Of a DNA stretch of 64,000 bases, positions 7,372 to 15,832 are shown one piece after another. A program made the position numbers and the translations under genes. The notes under the pieces are model-generated. The model had not been told where the DNA came from and made no database searches. It worked only from the letters and a program-made list of their open reading frames with translations. Each line of letters opens with the position of its first letter. Position 1 is the stretch's first letter. This DNA comes from Lachnospiraceae bacterium. GTDB lineage: Bacteria > Bacillota > Clostridia > Lachnospirales > Lachnospiraceae. The DNA is taken from assembly GCA_017470935.1 (NCBI GenBank), contig JAFUXG010000035.1, forward strand, positions 16,466 to 80,465, given 5' to 3'.

Positions 7372-8481
7372 TCAAGGAACCTTAATTCCGTTCTCTATAA
7401 GGATTTTCATATACCTTTCCGCTCTTGCATTCGCTTCTTCCGCTCTTGCAACTGCCTCATCCGCTCTTGCATCCGCTTCTTCCGCTCTTGCATCCGCTTC
7501 TTCCGCTCTTGCAACTGCCTCATCCGCTCTTGCATCCGCCTCATCCGCTCTTGCAGCTACTTCTTCTACTCTTGCTTCTGCTTCCTTCATTGCTGTGTTC
7601 AGCTTCGCGATCTTCTCCTCTGCTTCTTTCGCTTCTGTGTTCAGCTTCTCAATCTTCTCCTCTGCTTCTTCCGCTACTGTGTTCAACTTCTCGATCTTCT
7701 CCTCTGCCTCCCTCAGCCTGTCACTCGGCAGCTCTATGATCTCTCCGCCCATCGCCTTCACCACCTTGTCTTCTATATCATTGCCGTCTGTTATATGTCT
7801 CGCCACGACACGCATGCAGCTGCTCAAGTCCGCCAGCTCCACATCCGTAATCTCACGATCCTTTTTCCATTGTAACATTGCTTCATACAGAAATTCAAGG
7901 TCTTTGAGAACTTTTTCATAATTTTTCTCAGAAGTCAGTTCCTTCTCATAACGTATTATATAGAACGGCACATATACAAACAGCTTCTTCTCTACTATCT
8001 CCTCCTTGGTGATGTTCTCCAGAAAGATATTATTCTCTGTGTGGTCCACCCTCTGTCCGTCAGGAAATACATAGCTTACAGTGGTTGTCTTAGGCGTCTT
8101 CTTACTGCTTTTCAGATAAATGACAGAATAATGCGGGAAGCTCATCACCGCATGTCCCTGATCCCAAACCGCATTCTGCCTCGCTGCAAGAAATGAATAC
8201 TCCGCAATCCTCAATGCCATGTCACCATCATCATAGCTCTGGCATTCTATAAGATAATAATCTTTATCTATCCGTATGATAAAATCATTATCTCTCTCCT
8301 CAAGCTTCTCTTCATTGCTATCTAAGTTATTGACAATGAAGCCCTCAGAGGGAAGCACCTCTATGTCAGCATTAAGCGGGTAATCTTTATTGAATGCTTC
8401 ATTAATGCATGAGATAAAAAGCCTCTTATGTCTCAGCTTCAATGTCTTAAATGTATTATCATAATCCTTTGTTTTTTTCAT
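7372..8481 (-). CDS. Rpn-like PD-(D/E)XK nuclease-fold protein with repetitive coiled-coil tail
   Basis: About 369 residues. Start taken at 8481 (TAGGAG nine bases upstream); an ATG two codons earlier is possible. Residues ~1-240 fit the Rpn/transposase-associated PD-(D/E)XK family, with candidate acidic residues in NDFIIRIDKDYYLIECQS. The last ~115 residues are heptads (EEAEEKIEKLNT, then ARADEAVARAEEADARA), a long coiled coil. The DNA of the tail is a 21-bp tandem repeat, so copy number may vary between strains. Rpn proteins are recombination-promoting nucleases; this one's activity is inferred only from fold-level similarity. Confidence 0.65.
   Translation of the reverse strand: MKKTKDYDNTFKTLKLRHKRLFISCINEAFNKDYPLNADIEVLPSEGFIVNNLDSNEEKLEERDNDFIIRIDKDYYLIECQSYDDGDMALRIAEYSFLAARQNAVWDQGHAVMSFPHYSVIYLKSSKKTPKTTTVSYVFPDGQRVDHTENNIFLENITKEEIVEKKLFVYVPFYIIRYEKELTSEKNYEKVLKDLEFLYEAMLQWKKDREITDVELADLSSCMRVVARHITDGNDIEDKVVKAMGGEIIELPSDRLREAEEKIEKLNTVAEEAEEKIEKLNTEAKEAEEKIAKLNTAMKEAEARVEEVAARADEADARADEAVARAEEADARAEEADARADEAVARAEEANARAERYMKILIENGIKVP
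7420..7575 (-). repeat. Intragenic 21-bp tandem repeat encoding heptads
   Basis: About seven imperfect copies of a unit like CGCTCTTGCATCCGCTTCTTC (plus strand), each encoding a seven-residue Ala/Arg/Asp/Glu unit of the coiled-coil tail. Near-identical codons across copies suggest recent expansion or slippage. Confidence 0.85.
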
Positions 8482-8983
8482 AAGCATAAACTCCTACTTG
8501 TTATTTCGGATGCGCATCTGATACTGTAATTGTAGAGAAAAAAATTATGAACTTCAATGTAAATTCAATGAAAAATTATGAATATTTAATTTTTATTATG
8601 TATTTTTGATGTAAATTATGAAAAAATATTCATAAAGATGTAATTTCTATGTATTTTAATATTTTCACGTGAGCTCAACCAGGATGCCAACTGAGAATAA
8701 ACTCTATTATACTTACTCTAGTATTCGGAGAACGAAAAACTCCATGCTAGAAACAGACCCTTGCCCTAACAACAAAATGAGACTCTTACCAAAGAATAAG
8801 AGTCTCATTAAATACATTAAAAGTATCTTTATGAAATGGCAAAGCCTTATTTATATTTATATGAAATTCAAAGCACTATCCCCTTCCCACAAGGGGTGAT
8901 CACAGACATATACATGCAACCGTCACATGTGAGTTCTGCTATAACATCATCCGGCAGCTGTCACATATCAATATATTATCCGC
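8482..8983. other. Mostly gene-free spacer
   Basis: 502 bases. 8500-8650 is very AT-rich and probably holds the leftward promoter of the Rpn-like gene. A terminator hairpin lies at 8766-8809. An inverted repeat GAGTTCTG/CAGAACTC (about 8930 and 8985) straddles the end of the small ORF at 8984. Apparent frames here lack ribosome sites. Confidence 0.5.
8766..8809 (-). terminator. Leftward intrinsic terminator
   Basis: Perfect 13-bp stem AATGAGACTCTTA/TAAGAGTCTCATT (8776-8788, 8797-8809) followed on the minus strand by TTTTGTTGTT. It would end the aldolase transcript. Confidence 0.75.
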
Positions 8984-9163
8984 TCAGAACTCATCATCCC
9001 ATCGCCGATAGTCATCAAAGTCCGCCTTAATGCACCATTTATCCACAGCACTGCGGTAATTCTCCGTGGATGAAAGCATGGCAGCAACGACAGACTTTTC
9101 TGCCTTATCAGCATTCATACCGTCACGTCCAGCTATTTTAATACCAGACTTTTCCTCATTCAT
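8984..9163 (-). CDS. Small hypothetical protein in frame with the preceding aldolase gene
   Basis: 59 residues starting MNEEKSGIKIAG, with AAGGTGG four bases upstream of the ATG. The frame is the same as that of the aldolase gene and stays open from that gene's TGA stop (9223-9221) to here, with no further stop. The C-terminal half (ENYRSAVDKWCIKADFDDY) is acidic and aromatic. I do not recognise it. It may be an independent small gene, a former C-terminal extension cut off by a new TGA, or a readthrough product. Confidence 0.45.
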   Translation of the reverse strand: MNEEKSGIKIAGRDGMNADKAEKSVVAAMLSSTENYRSAVDKWCIKADFDDYRRWDDEF

Positions 9164-9220
9164 GCTGCCACCTTCAGCAGCATCACTCTGGCTATCCTGC
9201 CCATCTGTGACCTGTGCTCT

Positions 9221-10198
9221 TCAATCCTGAATTACTATCTCCTTGTAGAACTCGCAGTAATCCTCCCTGCCCTCGTTAGTAAATGCGATAGCAGTCCTTG
9301 GATGCTGGTTGAGGATTCCAGTCATGAGGTACTGGAGGTCATAGCCCCATTTAACCCCATCCTTGGCGAGAGGCTTCATGTAGTTCTCGATGAACTGAAG
9401 CACAGGATAAATGTTAAACTTAGGATTTCTAAGGAAGCCCAGCAGAAGCTCCATCTGGCAGTTGCCTGCGCCACGTCCCATTCCGGAGTATGTGGCATCA
9501 AGCCAGTTAACGCCATCACCAACAGCCTCAATTGTATTGGCAAAGGCAAGCTGCTGATTGTTGTGGGCATGCATACCCACCTGCTTTCCATACTTCTCAG
9601 CAAACTCCATGTAAATGTCGGCAATACGCGCGATCTGCTCAGGATACAGGGCTCCAAAGCTGTCTACAATATAGAAGGTCTTAACAGGTGACTGTCCAAG
9701 TACATCAAGGGCAACCTTCAGATCTCCCTCCTGGGCATTGGAGATGGCCATGATATTACAGGTCGTCTCGTATCCCTTATTAACAGCATCCTCGATCATA
9801 TCTACTGCCGCCGGAATCGTGTTGATATATGTGGCAACTCTTATCAGATCCACAGGGCTCTCTGACTTAGGCGCTATATCCTGCTTATAGTTGCAGCGTC
9901 CCACATCAGCCATCACCGCAAGCTTAAGACCTGTGTTCTCATTTTCTCCTATGACCTCACGGATCGCATCATCATCACAGAACTTCCACTTGCCAAACTT
10001 ATCCACGTCAAACATGGTCTTGTCGGCCTTATAACCAATCTCCATATAATCAACACCGGCTCTTATATTAGCCTGGTATAAATCCTTAACAAACTGGTCA
10101 GTGAAATAGAAATCATTCACCAATCCGCCATCTCTTAATGTTGCATCAACCACCTTAACCTCCGGGCGGAAGCCCATCAGCTTTGATAATTCCTTCAT
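9221..10198 (-). CDS. HMGL-type aldolase catalytic domain protein
   Basis: 325 residues. Opens with VVDATLRDGGLVNDFYF, the D-x-TLRDG metal-binding and catalytic motif of the DRE-TIM metallolyase (HMGL-like, PF00682) superfamily that includes 4-hydroxy-2-oxovalerate aldolase and isopropylmalate synthase. A second metal-site motif, GMHAHNNQQLAFAN, is in place near residues 205-215, and GMGRGAGNCQ follows. The regulatory and dimerisation domains of the synthases are absent. GGAGAG lies upstream of the ATG. Substrate cannot be assigned; it appears to be a standalone class of aldolase found in many Clostridia. Confidence 0.8.
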   Translation of the reverse strand: MKELSKLMGFRPEVKVVDATLRDGGLVNDFYFTDQFVKDLYQANIRAGVDYMEIGYKADKTMFDVDKFGKWKFCDDDAIREVIGENENTGLKLAVMADVGRCNYKQDIAPKSESPVDLIRVATYINTIPAAVDMIEDAVNKGYETTCNIMAISNAQEGDLKVALDVLGQSPVKTFYIVDSFGALYPEQIARIADIYMEFAEKYGKQVGMHAHNNQQLAFANTIEAVGDGVNWLDATYSGMGRGAGNCQMELLLGFLRNPKFNIYPVLQFIENYMKPLAKDGVKWGYDLQYLMTGILNQHPRTAIAFTNEGREDYCEFYKEIVIQD

Positions 10199-10440
10199 CC
10201 TTATCTCTCCTCTTCATAATTATTATATAAGGCTCCGTCACAGCACAGTATCCAGCTTATGTTGTGACAACGCCATGAATATTATTATTACAGCACATCT
10301 TCTTTAACACTTTAACGCGTAAAAGTGCCGGACTGTGTTGTACTATACCACGAATCAACATGATTGTAAAGGGGTATTTTAAATTATCAGAACAAATTAA
10401 AAGAATAGATAGAATTTTGTAAAGAACTATTAAATCAAGA

Positions 10441-10905
10441 TCATTTATCTTTATTAAAATAGTGCATCTTCTGATCCTCAAGATCAGATCCCCTGAAAAC
10501 AGCCTTTCTGGGCTTCTCCCCAACAGACTCCTTCATAGATTCACTTATTGTTTCAGAAAATTTCTTTGCGCAGTCCGGACATATCCGCCCAAAACGAATG
10601 GCACATCCGCACTTCTCACAGTGAAGAAAGAATTTGGAATTCTCCACCAGTTCGATTCTTCCCTCTTTCAGCAGCTCAACAACTATATGGTTTGCCACAC
10701 CTGTTGCAGCAACAATCTCCGGAGCCGGAGACGGCCCATTCTCATAGAGGAACTTCCGCACCTTGCCAAAATCGTCAAAATACTGCTCATGACAGTCCAT
10801 GCAGCGGTATTCACCGCCTCCAATATACTTCAGCTTACCTCCACACTCAGCACATATAACAGGTCGTTTTTGGATTATTTCTTTCGTCAATTCTTTGATC
10901 GTCAT
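10441..10905 (-). CDS. Zinc-ribbon protein (YvyF/flagellar-operon-like)
   Basis: 154 residues from the ATG at 10905 (GGGGGTGAG upstream). Two cysteine pairs near the N-terminus (CAEC..CMDC) form one zinc ribbon; a second cluster (CEKCGC..CPDC) lies near residues 100-115. Between them is a short winged-helix-like stretch (FLYENGPSPAPEIVAATGVANHIVVELLKEGRI). The layout resembles YvyF/TIGR03826 proteins, but no flagellar genes are in the window, so that link is weak. A DNA- or RNA-associated regulatory role is a guess. Confidence 0.65.
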   Translation of the reverse strand: MTIKELTKEIIQKRPVICAECGGKLKYIGGGEYRCMDCHEQYFDDFGKVRKFLYENGPSPAPEIVAATGVANHIVVELLKEGRIELVENSKFFLHCEKCGCAIRFGRICPDCAKKFSETISESMKESVGEKPRKAVFRGSDLEDQKMHYFNKDK

Positions 10906-11020
10906 AATCTCACCCCCGTTAACAAGCAAGGCACTTATAAAGTGCCCTGCTGCTTATTACAATCTCCAGTCTATCCCCGGCATACCTTTGATATGCATAT
11001 CATCACATAATTACCATGCC

Positions 11021-11163
11021 TTGCAGTCGGACTGCATATCTCTACATTTCATTATCTCTTGCAGTCAGACTGCATATCTCTACATTCCATTATCTCTTGC
11101 AGTCAGACTGCATATCTCTACATTCCATTATCCCTTGCAGCCAAACCACACATATGTATATAT
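11021..11163. repeat. 38-bp tandem repeat, each unit carrying a 15-bp palindrome
   Basis: Three near-identical units (11021, 11059, 11097; one or two differences) and a fourth decayed copy from 11135. Each contains TGCAGTC-N-GACTGCA, a perfect 7+1+7 palindrome. It fills the gap between the carbonic anhydrase stop and the zinc-ribbon gene on the minus strand. The end of the carbonic anhydrase gene (TAGACTGGCTGTAGG) resembles a degenerate unit. There are no unique spacers, so it is not CRISPR. Confidence 0.9.
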
Positions 11164-11164
11164 C

Positions 11165-11719
11165 CTACAGCCAGTCTACATGTCCGTCCTCAATATCATA
11201 GATTGCGCCAATAACATCAACCTTTGACAGATCCACCTCATGGCTGTCTGCAAGGCCATTCTCTATAATCTCAACGCCCTTCTTAACATTAAGGCCGCAA
11301 GCCTTGTACTCATCCTTTTCTCCACCTATCGCTTCGAGAATAGCATCTGTCAAGCATTTCACATGACCCTCTGCGCCACCTGCAAGAGTAGCCCCAACTG
11401 CTCCACAGTGCGTGTGCCCTAACACGATAATAACCTTGCTTCCAAGATGTCCTGCTGCATACTCAACACTGGCAAGCTGTGTCTCACCAACCACATTACC
11501 TGCAACACGGATAGTAAATATCTCACCGATTCCTGCCTGGAAAATGGCCTCAGGAATAACCCTGGAATCTGAACATGTGATCACGATAGTATCCGGATGC
11601 TGTCCGTTAACAGTAGTATCCTTTCTGATCTCAGGTGAAACATCACCATCATTGCCCTTAGCTGTAAGATACTTTTCATTACCCGCCTTTAACTTGTCTA
11701 CGATTGCCTGATTCTTCAT
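11165..11719 (-). CDS. Beta-class carbonic anhydrase
   Basis: 184 residues; interconverts CO2 and bicarbonate in the cytoplasm. Zinc ligands are visible: Cys49 and the Asp51-Arg53 dyad in ITCSDSRV, then His102 and Cys105 in GHTHCGA. The N-terminal helices and TIRVAGNVV strand fit the family, as does the length (compact bacterial type). AAAGGAG precedes the ATG. It appears monocistronic, followed by the palindromic tandem repeat. In anaerobes it usually supplies bicarbonate for carboxylations or pH control; the specific role here is not shown. Confidence 0.93.
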   Translation of the reverse strand: MKNQAIVDKLKAGNEKYLTAKGNDGDVSPEIRKDTTVNGQHPDTIVITCSDSRVIPEAIFQAGIGEIFTIRVAGNVVGETQLASVEYAAGHLGSKVIIVLGHTHCGAVGATLAGGAEGHVKCLTDAILEAIGGEKDEYKACGLNVKKGVEIIENGLADSHEVDLSKVDVIGAIYDIEDGHVDWL

Positions 11720-11877
11720 GTTTATTTCTCCTTTCTTTCATCCGCATATATGATATGTTGATTATAACAAAGATACTAATAAATGTAAAACAAAAGATAT
11801 CATCCCAATCCAAATACAATAGATTTTGAATAAATAGATTATTCATGAATATTAGTAATGAAAAAGTCAAGCATTGA

Positions 11878-11907
11878 TTGAAATGTCATAATTGTACATG
11901 ATATAAT
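11878..11907 (+). promoter_or_regulatory. Sigma-A promoter of the small toxin-like peptide gene
   Basis: TTGAAA (11878) and TATAAT (11902) with an 18-base spacer. The 5' leader then holds a short inverted repeat (GTTGTC ... GACAAC, about 11914-11936) ending just before the ribosome site. Confidence 0.7.
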
Positions 11908-11953
11908 ATATCCGTTGTCTACCCCACACTGACAACAGGAAGGGGGTGAACAA

Positions 11954-12052
11954 GTGCTTGGTTTGGTTCTTTCTTTTTTGATCTCTGTTATGGCAGGAAT
12001 ATTTTGTCACTATTTCTGCAAACGGCTAGACGGAGATGACCTAGACAACTAG
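11954..12052 (+). CDS. 32-residue single-pass membrane peptide, type I toxin-like
   Basis: Starts at GTG with AGGGGGTG upstream. Residues 1-20 are hydrophobic (LGLVLSFLISVMAGIF), then CHYFCKRLDGDDLDN, a charged tail. This one-helix plus charged tail design, with a strong promoter, structured leader and hairpin after the stop, matches the small hydrophobic peptides of type I toxin-antitoxin loci and related abundant Firmicutes peptides. I saw no clear antisense promoter, so toxin status is inference. It is isolated between minus-strand genes. Confidence 0.6.
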   Translation: MLGLVLSFLISVMAGIFCHYFCKRLDGDDLDN

Positions 12053-12080
12053 CCTCGGATGCACAACCGTAAAATGTGAA

Positions 12081-12112
12081 GAACTCCCATAAGCTGCAAC
12101 TTATGGGAGTTC
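12081..12112 (+). terminator. Hairpin after the small peptide gene
   Basis: Perfect 13-bp stem GAACTCCCATAAG/CTTATGGGAGTTC with a six-base loop. The downstream T content is modest (GGTTTGTG), so it may be a terminator or an mRNA-stabilising structure. Confidence 0.65.
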
Positions 12113-12172
12113 GGTTTGTGAACAAGTACTGTGTTCTTTCTTTCCTTGCCTAGGCACATTATAGCATATGCA

Positions 12173-13921
12173 TTATTTCGATGCAATATTCTTTTTAAAT
12201 TTACCATATTTCACAGCATAATCAAGCAGATAATCCTCCCCGCTTTCAAAAATAGCTGTTACTGCCTTCTCATCAAAGGGAACGATAACATCAATGGGCA
12301 CCTTGCCCACATGATCCACACCTGAATCTATCATTGGCGTACCTTCCGCATCCACGGCAGGCACTGCCGAGAAGGTAAATGACGCCCCATTAAGGGAAAC
12401 ACTTGTCACCGCCTGACATGAGCAGTTGGATTTGGTAAAGCCCATAATGGTCACATTGGGATATTCCGACATAAGGTTGGTCATATCATCTCCTGCACTG
12501 ACTGTCTCAGCATTAACGAGAATGATTATATTGCCATCTGCGAACAGATCCTCGCCATCATAGGAAAGCGCCTCACCCACAGGATATTTCCCGTCACCGT
12601 TGCGCTCATAAGACGCTGTCTTTTCATTGATGATGGAGCAGTAGGAATATATATGCTCACCCTCAGGTGCGAACAGGGATGCCACTCCCGTCACCATAAA
12701 TGGGCTTCCACCCCCATTTTGTCTGAGGTCAAAAATTATATTCTTCACTCCTCTTGCCTTCTCCTCTGACAGCTTGCTCCTCACCTCATCAGTCATCTTA
12801 CTGTAATCCGAGCCGGAATAGCTTGCCTGGTCATATGCCATCTCACTGATTCTTATGATTGCAGTATCTTCATTAATATCCTGCCACTCAAGATTGGTTA
12901 TATTAATTCCTTTATCTAAGATATTAATTGTCTCGTATAATCTTCCAAGATATGCGCCAAGTGCGGGTGCAGTAACGGTCTTTTCATTCCCCTCGTCATC
13001 AAGGTAGGATATAGAAACTGCATCCTCACTTCCCCCTGCCGCATACAGAGGACGATAAAACTCCTCGTTGTCCCTATCAGGGGTCTGGAAAATCTGTGGC
13101 GGAAGCTTTCCCTTGACATCCTCCATGTGTTCATCAATAGGCTTTCCATTCCATGCAGTTATGACAGTTCCGTTCTTAACACCTGCATTTTTCAGTGTAA
13201 GCTTATTAGCCTCTGCGTCATCCTTAATGTAATATTTAAGCTCTTCAAAATCCTTAATGTTGTCGAACACACTGTAACAGTTATCGTATCCTTCCACATT
13301 TACTGCCACATACCTTCCATCAGCAGCACGAAGCAGCGACAGACCATAGTCGTTACCGTAGTCCTCACACATCGCCTGCACAGCTATGCCACCATTGTTT
13401 ATGACATATGAAACATGACCATCATAGAATTCCCTGGTAAAACGCTGCCATGTGTTATAGTTGAGTATGGCATCACTATTCTTTGTTGCCTCTGCGAAAA
13501 CGGGCTTGTACTCATCATAGAGCTCATCCCAGTCAATGCCCTTCTCCTTATCAAGTATGTAATGCTCCTTCAGTATATCGAAGGCCTTATCAAAATCTGC
13601 TGCAAAATCCTGTTTGTGGTAGGCAGGACTTATAGCGCACAGGATCATTGTCACCACAATGATACACGCCGAAGCTACAGACATGGCTTTACGAATAGCC
13701 TTCTTATCAACTAACAGCTCTGCCATCATAATAAATGCAGCCACATACACACCAGTATAAAGCCAGTCCCATCCCACAAATGCCACCAAAAGCACTGCTA
13801 TGATCACAGGTCCCACATTAAGGAGCTTCCACTTATTGCTTGCGTATCTCTCCGATATCTTTGCTGTGGCAATCAGCCCTATGGCAAATATAAGTTCAAG
13901 TATTGCTAATGTATAGTCCAT
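12173..13921 (-). CDS. Membrane-anchored S41 family (C-terminal processing) peptidase
   Basis: 582 residues. The first ~120 hold about four transmembrane segments. A central PDZ-like region precedes the S41 core: IIFDLRQNGGGSPF, then NAETVSAGDDMTN with the probable nucleophile serine, and later GVDHVGKVPIDVIVPF. S41 proteases use a Ser-Lys dyad; the lysine is not obvious to me (KSNCSC follows the serine region). RBS AGAGGTG. The gene lies just downstream of two ABC permease genes on the same strand and may share their transcript. A role in processing or clearing an envelope peptide or protein is inferred. Confidence 0.8.
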   Translation of the reverse strand: MDYTLAILELIFAIGLIATAKISERYASNKWKLLNVGPVIIAVLLVAFVGWDWLYTGVYVAAFIMMAELLVDKKAIRKAMSVASACIIVVTMILCAISPAYHKQDFAADFDKAFDILKEHYILDKEKGIDWDELYDEYKPVFAEATKNSDAILNYNTWQRFTREFYDGHVSYVINNGGIAVQAMCEDYGNDYGLSLLRAADGRYVAVNVEGYDNCYSVFDNIKDFEELKYYIKDDAEANKLTLKNAGVKNGTVITAWNGKPIDEHMEDVKGKLPPQIFQTPDRDNEEFYRPLYAAGGSEDAVSISYLDDEGNEKTVTAPALGAYLGRLYETINILDKGINITNLEWQDINEDTAIIRISEMAYDQASYSGSDYSKMTDEVRSKLSEEKARGVKNIIFDLRQNGGGSPFMVTGVASLFAPEGEHIYSYCSIINEKTASYERNGDGKYPVGEALSYDGEDLFADGNIIILVNAETVSAGDDMTNLMSEYPNVTIMGFTKSNCSCQAVTSVSLNGASFTFSAVPAVDAEGTPMIDSGVDHVGKVPIDVIVPFDEKAVTAIFESGEDYLLDYAVKYGKFKKNIASK

Positions 13922-14057
13922 TATTACACCTCTTTTCCGTGTTATTGCCCTGCATATTATATAGTTTCAACGCAATCATCATTATCCTCTTATGGAATCT
14001 ACATAATATGCACAACCTCTATATTTTTGAGATAATACATAATCAATATAAATATCT

Positions 14058-14849
14058 TCACCCAAGATCGTCCCTGCGGAAAAAGGCATAGCCCGCAAGC
14101 ATGTATACGAAGATCATGAGCAGAGACACCACAATAGTTCCGATAATAAGCTCAGGTGTCACGGCACTTTTATATGCAGTGTATTCGATAACTCCTCCGT
14201 TACCGCTTACGTTATACAGGCTCCAGCCCGGGTAATCGGTAAGCAGATTGAGATTGAAGAGACTGATCAGATAATTTTTATTGTTGGTTATCATATCCGA
14301 CATAACCGCATGGGCATTGAACACCAGAAAGCCAAGTATCATTGTAACAAAATTACTTTTCACCATAAATGTTACGAACACGAAAAATGCCGCAAGCCTC
14401 ATAAATGGAAATACAAACAACAGCTGTCTTATTATTATATCTCCAACCGGAACGAGATCACCGGTATCAAAAATAATGCTTCCCGAAATCAGTGGCAAAA
14501 AGGCAAGCAAGGTTCCGCCAATTCCGGCCGCAAGGATTGCCGGAATACTTCTGCCAAGAAATATCTGAGCCCTGGAATGTCCCGACATGACCTCATAATT
14601 CTCGGTCTTATCCCTGAAATCCTCTCCGCAAAAAGCCGCCACAATAAAGCCTATTATAAATACCGAAAAGGTTGTGGGCAGGGTAGGATTACCCACTATA
14701 CATCCCTCTGCCGACCTAAACCCTTTATCATCATTAATAATATTGACCACTGTCACCAGTATCATAATAAAAATAAACAAAATATATATCCTGATGGTGG
14801 TTCCGGTTTTTCTTATACTGTATAATTCCGAACTGATTATATCCTTCAT
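14058..14849 (-). CDS. ABC-2 type exporter permease (second of two)
   Basis: 263 residues with about six transmembrane segments. Conserved ABC-2 features include the cytoplasmic segment FRDKTENYEVMSGHSRAQIFLGRSIPAI between helices 2 and 3. It is a diverged paralogue of the upstream permease, which has DAGDKTINYEFLSGHNRGSIYWARIIAGI at the same place. With the ATPase at 15821-16750 the two would form a BcrAB-like transporter. Ribosome site AAAGGT. Substrate unknown; the family often exports or detoxifies antimicrobial peptides. Confidence 0.8.
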   Translation of the reverse strand: MKDIISSELYSIRKTGTTIRIYILFIFIMILVTVVNIINDDKGFRSAEGCIVGNPTLPTTFSVFIIGFIVAAFCGEDFRDKTENYEVMSGHSRAQIFLGRSIPAILAAGIGGTLLAFLPLISGSIIFDTGDLVPVGDIIIRQLLFVFPFMRLAAFFVFVTFMVKSNFVTMILGFLVFNAHAVMSDMITNNKNYLISLFNLNLLTDYPGWSLYNVSGNGGVIEYTAYKSAVTPELIIGTIVVSLLMIFVYMLAGYAFFRRDDLG

Positions 14850-14935
14850 ACTGATCTACCTTTCTGTCCCTATAACCTGACTGCTCCTTTCTCGTTATCA
14901 TTCATATTGACCATGGTTAAATTCCTCCGGCCGGC

Positions 14936-15733
14936 TTAGTCTCTGTCCTTCTTCTTAAACTCCGCATATGCTATATATGTGTATATAAATGTGGCAGCCA
15001 CCGAAGCCACAATAGTTCCTATGGCCATCCCTGAAGGCAGTGCTGATTCAAACCTTGTAACTGTCTCACCATCTATTACTATATTCCTGCTGTTCTCAAA
15101 TGAAAGAAGATACATTACATTGCTAAATGCAAACTGCCATGTAATATTAAGATTTAACACATCCTGAAGTACTGAGATAAGAATCACCATCACCATGATA
15201 AAACCATACCCTAACGCTATGCCCTTTCCTGAGCTTCGCAGCACGCTTGCGGTCATCATGAAAAATGCCGATAGCCTTATGACAGGCAGCAGTGCAAGCA
15301 GCAGCCTTATGACTGCATATTTTAACTCAAGCTCCTGCCCCCATCCGTTAACTGCTGATAAGGCCACAATGGGAAGATAAAATAATGCCATTGTTAAGAT
15401 AACACTCCACATTATTCCTGCAATTATTCTTGCCCAGTATATGCTTCCCCTATTATGGCCTGACAGGAACTCATAATTGATGGTCTTGTCACCGGCATCC
15501 GAAGCACATATCCTGCAGGATATAACAAGTATCACAAACATCACTATAATGAAATTCTCACCAATCTGGGTAATATAATATACAGAACCCGTCATACCAC
15601 CATAACTTTCTCCCTCCAGCTGTCCCACAACAAACATCACAAAAAAGGGGAGCACAATAACGGTGATCAATGCAATAATTACAGCCATATCACGGCGGGC
15701 GTTGTAGTTAAGAGATCTTATAATATTATACAT
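14936..15733 (-). CDS. ABC-2 type exporter permease (first of two)
   Basis: 265 residues, about six transmembrane segments, RBS AAGGAGG. Paralogous to the next gene downstream, so the transporter is likely a heterodimer. It is 87 bp after the ATPase gene and transcribed with it. Confidence 0.8.
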   Translation of the reverse strand: MYNIIRSLNYNARRDMAVIIALITVIVLPFFVMFVVGQLEGESYGGMTGSVYYITQIGENFIIVMFVILVISCRICASDAGDKTINYEFLSGHNRGSIYWARIIAGIMWSVILTMALFYLPIVALSAVNGWGQELELKYAVIRLLLALLPVIRLSAFFMMTASVLRSSGKGIALGYGFIMVMVILISVLQDVLNLNITWQFAFSNVMYLLSFENSRNIVIDGETVTRFESALPSGMAIGTIVASVAATFIYTYIAYAEFKKKDRD

Positions 15734-15762
15734 CTGTTCCTCCTTCTTATATACTTAACACA

Positions 15763-15832
15763 AGATGTGCAGCAAGCTTGCACGCGGGTTATTTCTGAGC
15801 CCTCGAGATGTGCAAGCGAGTTATTTTGTGCC
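15763..15832. repeat. Imperfect direct repeat across the ATPase stop codon
   Basis: GATGTGCAGCAAGC..GGGTTATTTCTGAGCC and GATGTGCAAGCGAGTTATTTTGTGCC are two copies spaced about 44 bp. The second contains the ATPase stop. It looks like a local duplication of the gene end. Confidence 0.5.

Noticed and set aside
9221-9223. Selenocysteine codon at the aldolase TGA
   Set aside because: No SECIS-like hairpin is apparent just downstream, and the aldolase domain is complete before the TGA.
10257-10523. 88-codon minus-strand frame
   Set aside because: Overlaps the zinc-ribbon gene end in another frame, no ribosome site, low-complexity hydrophobic composition.
10462-11010. 182-codon plus-strand frame over the zinc-ribbon gene
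   Set aside because: Antisense to a motif-bearing gene, no ribosome site, and it runs into the intergenic region without recognisable domains.
11021-11163. CRISPR-like array
   Set aside because: Units are directly abutting 38-bp tandem copies with no unique spacers, and no cas genes are in the window.
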